In this document: positions 59,598 to 64,000 of the stretch, piece after piece
Layout of the letters: every line of letters begins with the position of its first letter
Numbering within the stretch: position 1 is the stretch's first letter
Made by a program: the position numbers and the translations under genes
Notes under the pieces: model-generated
The model's input: the letters and a program-made list of their open reading frames with translations, nothing else
The model's database searches: none
Told to the model about the DNA's origin: nothing
Source: Aquilaria yunnanensis
Taxonomy: Eukaryota > Streptophyta > Magnoliopsida > Malvales > Thymelaeaceae
DNA: 64,000 nt
Direction: 5' to 3'
Assembly (NCBI GenBank): GCA_039654915.1
Contig: CM077600.1
Span: 43,508,492-43,572,491 of the forward strand

Positions 59598-61545
59598 AAC
59601 TGCCAACCTGTCCTGATGGATATTTTGCGCATTTTAAGTATCTACTGCAAACAAAAGAGTTTTTTTTCTGTAACAACGCTCTCTTTGCTCAAAGGAGATA
59701 ACAATTTGGCAGGTTTCTCATGTTTCTTAGCCCATAGTTCTAAACTTTATTTAAGCAACTTACTTTAGTTTTTGTCATCAATGAATTTCTTTAGTACTGG
59801 GAAGTATTTGTCTCAGCATTAAGTTGGGGAGAGAAGATGGGGCGTTTATGCTGGTGGGCGTCTTGGGAAATGGCAATCTTTGCTCTTGAGATGTTTCTGT
59901 AAATCCTTTAGGTTTGGTTGTTCAGTTCTTTGCTACATAGACTGGAGACTTCGGGGTAATGGGTATCGGCTTATGTCTCCGGGAGTAAGAGGCTTGCCCT
60001 TACTATGAATATTGGTAGAAAGAGATGAGCTTCCACTTATGGCAACCTCATTGACGTCCGACTTTGGTGTGGTAGTGTTTCAGGGAACTACAGGAAGGGA
60101 AAGGGCAGTCTTCAGCTGGCCTGAAGTACTATTAGCCATTAGTTGATATAAGATTTAGTGGGGAATAAAACAGGGAATGGCTGCTGATGCTGATGAGACT
60201 AGTAATTGTTTGCACACTTTCTGTATTGACTGTATTGTTACTGTTCTGTCCACAATTTACATCACTGGTTTCAAAGATCACTGTTAAGATGGGAGTTGTG
60301 TTCCTTGGTTCATTTAGTGTGCCTTTATCACTAAGGTTGATGGGTTCTTCAATCATAAACGGTTTGTGCAGCCCAACCAAGTTAGCAACTGCTTATAAAA
60401 AGTGGGGCATTACAGTTCTGTGTTCCTAAAATCTTATTTTTTTAAATAAGCTAGCAATATTTTAGAGCTTCCGGAACTTCTTGAATGCGTGGTGGTCTTG
60501 TAAGGGATGAGGTTAGTTGTATAATTTTTGGGCAAATGGGCTCGTGCCTGGTTAGGATAACACAAGTTCAATAATAATCATTATATATAAATAATGTTTG
60601 TGCCTGGTATTTGTTGCTTTTCTACTTTGTTTTTCTAATTCGATTATGTTTGGTTGCTTGATTATCTGCCAACTACATTATTAGTTTTGTTTCAGCACCT
60701 ACTCTTCCCATTTATTGTTACAGATGTCTTTAAAGATTGCCCTAATTTTGTGTCTTTTTGTTTCACTGCTAAAAGTTGCTGTCCACGTGTGGAAATAATT
60801 TTGTTCATGATTTGGCTTTTTTTGTTATCCTCTTCTTTGGTTTAGTTGGCTTTTCTATTTTTTATGATGGCAGAACTTTATAAAATCACATTTGTGACAT
60901 ACTTAATGCATGCAATTTCATCTTTTCCAGCTTGGGAATGAAGAATCTCTTCTATGTCACAAGTTATGGATCCATTTCTTAGTTTGTGTTTTATTGACAA
61001 CAAGCAAAATTACTGAACCTTTGAATATTATAATCTACTCTACTTTTCTTACTGATTAAGAAGTCTCCATTAATTTTTTTTTATAGCCTACCTCCTAATT
61101 TGTGGACTTAAGCTGCTACGAGTGGGACATGTATTAGCACTCCACCTGTTCGTATATGCTGTGATTTCTTCAAAGTCATGCGCAACATTCTTTAATGAGG
61201 AACTTCAGGAGCATTAGCTGTTTAGCAGATGGAGTTACTTGTGAATTTCTCATGCATATGTGTATTGTTTTCATGGTATATGTTTATGCTTTCACATAGT
61301 GCTTCTCCCATGAAATGATAGAGGATGGCATACATTGTTTCTACATGAACATGGCAATTTTCACGTACACATGTATTTTTACATGTTATGCTTTGTTGTC
61401 AACGTTATTCCTGTTGAAATTAAATAGCCCGTGCCCATGGGAATATTACAAAAACACCTTAATTTTAAAACAAAACAAATATCTTACATGAAATAATTTC
61501 CATCAACCACATGGAATACCCCATCTAGCATGAAGTTATCCATGC
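59598..61545. other. 3' UTR and intergenic region, no gene seen
   Basis: The 3' UTR of the membrane-protein gene is probably within the first few hundred bases. The open frames at 60132-60429 on both strands have no support. The rest is AT-rich and unremarkable up to the transposon at 61.5 kb. Confidence 0.5.
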
Positions 61546-61550
61546 CTCAA

Positions 61551-62694
61551 CTAATGGAATGTTGTGGGCGTTGCCTTTGTGTTTCCCTTGTTTGTGGTTG
61601 TTTGTGGTAGGTTTCGAGCAATAAAATCCTTGACTTGAGCCATTTCGTGGATGTCTGAATGCAACTCTTGAAAAGGTAATGGCCCATCGGTCGCTGCATT
61701 ATGTTGCACATAGCTCCTATATTGTGTAAACGCAATGTCTGGATCGTCGAAGTTATATTTGAGAATAAAGTTGTGCAATGTTGTCGTTGCAACTACAATT
61801 TTTATCTGAATTGCACTGTCAAACTTATGCATTAATTGAAGTATCTTCCATTTCTTCTTCCAAACCCCTATGGTCCGCTGAATTATATTGCATAACGATA
61901 CGTGTATGAAATTAAGGTGTTGCTCCATTTGCCGCGGTGATCTCCCATTGAAGTCTGATAGGTGATATGGGTGCTCCTGTATGGAGCTAAAAATCAAATA
62001 GTGTTCGCATATCTAGAGTCAACAAGATAATATTTTCCTATAACATAAACAATATACACCTATTTGTAATATGGTCATTTTACTCCCATTGTTAGTAACT
62101 TAGAAAACCCAATGTCTTACCTGGAGGTGAAAACGGAAAACCTGAACATGGGTTAGACATGCAAGCTCGTAAAACAGCTGTGTCGTGTTGTGACTCGGGT
62201 GTGTCTGCATAAACATGCGTAAACAACATATTAAAATTATATATAACCATAACATTTTGTGTTGGAACCCCTTTCCTCCCAATGTAGTAGTTGCATAGTT
62301 TCTCAGTCTCTATGATCGCTGCTATGTGTGTCCCATCTACTACACCAATCGCGTTACAAAATGATAGGTATTTTGCAACCACATTTTCTAGGACTGTTGA
62401 GAATTCTGGGTCCATCAGTCTTAGAACGTCATCCGCCATTCTACAAACAGCATCCAACACCCCCTTATACCAAACATTAATTGTTGATGCTGAATGCTTG
62501 TACCACCTGCCAAGTCCTCTTTGGGTGTCCCTATGTGTGCACAAGCTGAAGAAGATCGCCAAAGTTTCATGTGATGACATGTACGTTGACCCATATAACT
62601 CATATCGCTGAACCAATTCATTATGTAACACCCAGAAGCAATACGCTAACATTCTATATTCATCATAAAATTTTTCTGGCTGTTCTGCTAAATG
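61551..62694 (-). pseudogene. PIF/Harbinger transposase (DDE_Tnp_4), decayed
   Basis: Minus strand. An exon from 62694 to 62121 encodes the N-terminal and first DDE parts (FYDEYRMLAYCFWVLH, then GVVDGTHIAAII with the first Asp, GRKGVPTQNVMVIYNFN, and the HDTAVLR block with the second). An 83-base intron (62120-62038) is followed by GKYYLVDSRYANT, then an in-frame TGA at 61994-61996 and a one-base frameshift near 61980, after which the C-terminal part continues to 61551. In the last catalytic block the family's IERxFGV reads NIIQRTIGVW, so the conserved Glu is Gln. With stop, frameshift and lost catalytic residue the copy cannot make a working transposase. Another exon further 5' (62740-62890) is possible. 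Confidence 0.85.
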
Positions 62695-62699
62695 TCAGA

Positions 62700-63282
62700 A
62701 TAATTGCTCACCTGTTTGAATAGGTACCATATTTGGCCGAACTCGTCATTGTTCTTCCGATGCCTCATCAGCAACCATTTCCTGTAGTGCCGCTTCGACT
62801 ATCGCATCATTCAACACAACTGTTCTCCGTAACAACTGATTTCCTAGTCGCTGGAACAAGTTCACCATTGTGTTGGAAAGGGGGTGAATTGTTACTGAAA
62901 TGTCAATACTACACTTCCCTGTTCAAGACAAGTAGATACTGTTCAGTATTCTATACATTATTGCCTTTTGGAGATGCAATGATTGACATCCAATATGTCA
63001 GAAATGCAAATGAAAATTTATGATATATGCTGTCAAGCGTGGAATACGCTACAAAAAACAAGTACAGTCGAATGACAGTTAGCCTAGCTCACATATAGTA
63101 GTAGTTCTAGAATCTGTATACAGTCCTGAGAATACAATCACTGTTCTGGTTTGGGTGACCTACAACTCAATCTCACATACAGTACAGTTTATAAGAAAAA
63201 TGCCTAACATAATCCTACATGCAGACAAACATCATCTAATAGGTAAATGTTCCGCGTGACCCATGCTTGACTGCATAATGTA
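62700..63282. other. Internal spacer of the PIF/Harbinger element
   Basis: Lies between the ORF1 and transposase remnants. Minus-strand reading of about 62880-62740 gives a charged stretch (RLGNQLLRRTVVLNDAIVEA) that may be a first transposase exon. The rest (62890-63280) shows no coding signal. Confidence 0.4.
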
Positions 63283-64000
63283 CTACCCCCTCCTTTTGGC
63301 AAGTTGATTTTGCAGCCACTGCATTTGAACCTTTGCTGAACGACATCCACGTAAGAACAACCCAATCGCCTTTTCATTCTCCATAAAAAAATCAACTGCC
63401 TCCATCCAAAAAGAATCTCCTTCTTCCACACCGGGAAGATCGGCTACGGCCTGCATAACGGGACCCCATGTCGTTGAGGTCGGTAATGGCGCCTGTTAGA
63501 GCTGTCATCTGCTCCTTCCGACCCATCATGAGGTAGTCACTGATTTTACTTAGGATGGCAGTACGCTCCTCATCCCCCGACTTTCACTTCTGTTGACTGC
63601 ATGTTTTATTTCTAGTTGGATTCATTTGATGGACAGGAGGTCGAGGAGGAATGTGGGAAAGGCCAACAGAATACTGATGGGCCGGGAATGGTGATGTAAG
63701 ACCTCGGTAAGTGCCCTGTCGATTAAGGCTAGACCTGAACTGCGCTGCATCGGCCCATGCAGCAAAAACCTCATCCTTTGTAGATGTATCCCCAACATCT
63801 TCACCTAATTCCGCCGCAGCCGCTGCATCCATGTTGGGGATGCAAGGAGCTCCACCCATTTGGGGAGACAATCCAAAACCAGATAAATCCCAAACACCTC
63901 CAAACATTCGCTCCATATCCAGCCAATTTGGCAGACGCTTCCCCTTTAGCGTAGCTACAGCCGGGTTTTGCTGCATTAGAAAATAAGAAAATAAAGCATA
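63283..64000 (-). pseudogene. PIF/Harbinger ORF1 (SANT/trihelix-type DNA-binding protein), C-terminal part, frameshifted
   Basis: Minus strand, running off the right edge. An acceptor near 63975 opens an exon with KGKRLPNWLDMERMFGG, the block that follows the Myb/SANT-like domain in ORF1 proteins, an Ala-rich spacer, then SDYLMMGRKEQMTALTGAIT and TDLNDMG. About 63460 the frame slips by one base, after which VMQAVADLPGVEEGDSFW and EKAIGLFLRG continue to a stop at 63283-63285. Another possible interruption lies near 63590. The Myb-like DNA-binding domain itself would be beyond position 64000. ORF1 works with the transposase in this superfamily, so the pair marks one element of at least 2.4 kb. 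Confidence 0.7.

Noticed and set aside
60132..60429. Open frames on both strands downstream of the membrane-protein gene
   Set aside because: Hydrophobic, low-information peptides with no splice context or similarity.

Overview
The window is nuclear DNA of a flowering plant. The evidence is spliced GT-AG genes with plant-typical products, long AT-rich intergenic DNA, and dense plant transposons (CACTA, Mutator-like, Stowaway, PIF/Harbinger and an LTR element). I cannot name the species. Coding exons have ordinary base composition, while the spaces between genes are very AT-rich.

Layout, left to right. 292-1814 (+) is the 3' part of a PQ-loop transporter gene. It converges on a three-exon DUF309 gene (2347-3388, -). 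After about 4 kb with a palindrome-rich fold-back repeat comes an intronless ANTH clathrin-assembly gene (7719-8957, +), with another fold-back repeat just beyond its stop. A two-exon double B-box zinc-finger gene (11228-12860, -) follows. From 13.3 to 18.9 kb lies a CACTA-type element carrying nested MITE and Mutator-like insertions. Two Mutator-like elements (20.2-21.0 and 21.8-22.9 kb) precede an intronless ER small heat-shock protein gene (23483-24085, +) that has a heat-shock-element cluster upstream. From 25.4 to 41 kb there is no convincing gene: a second CACTA-like element, a probable 3.45-kb solo LTR (27620-31072), an AT-rich tract of decayed internal repeats, and Mutator-like elements, one nested inside an older MITE.

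The right side is the gene-rich part. A 15-exon mitochondrial ClpX gene (41406-47158, +), a three-exon DnaJ72-like J-protein gene (48847-51129, +) and a five-exon gene for a small membrane protein of unknown function (57601-59597, +) lie in tandem. Two GC/CT-rich leader-like islands lie upstream of the last gene. The right edge (61.5-64 kb, - strand) is a decayed PIF/Harbinger transposon with remnants of both its transposase and its SANT/trihelix-type ORF1 protein, running off the window.

The genes are an ordinary plant neighbourhood, not an operon-like system. Several are protein-quality or trafficking genes (ER sHSP, ClpX unfoldase, J-protein, clathrin adaptor, vacuolar-type transporter). 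As far as I recall, the Arabidopsis relatives of the PQ-loop, DUF309 and DnaJ72 genes lie close together near At2g41000-At2g41120, and those of the ANTH and ClpX genes near At1g33340-At1g33360. The order may therefore be an ancestral block that was split after duplication in Arabidopsis. I found no evidence of a novel multi-gene system. The most informative signals are the datable nested insertions, the large solo LTR, a GC-AG intron in ClpX, and an unusual donor-site choice in the membrane-protein gene.
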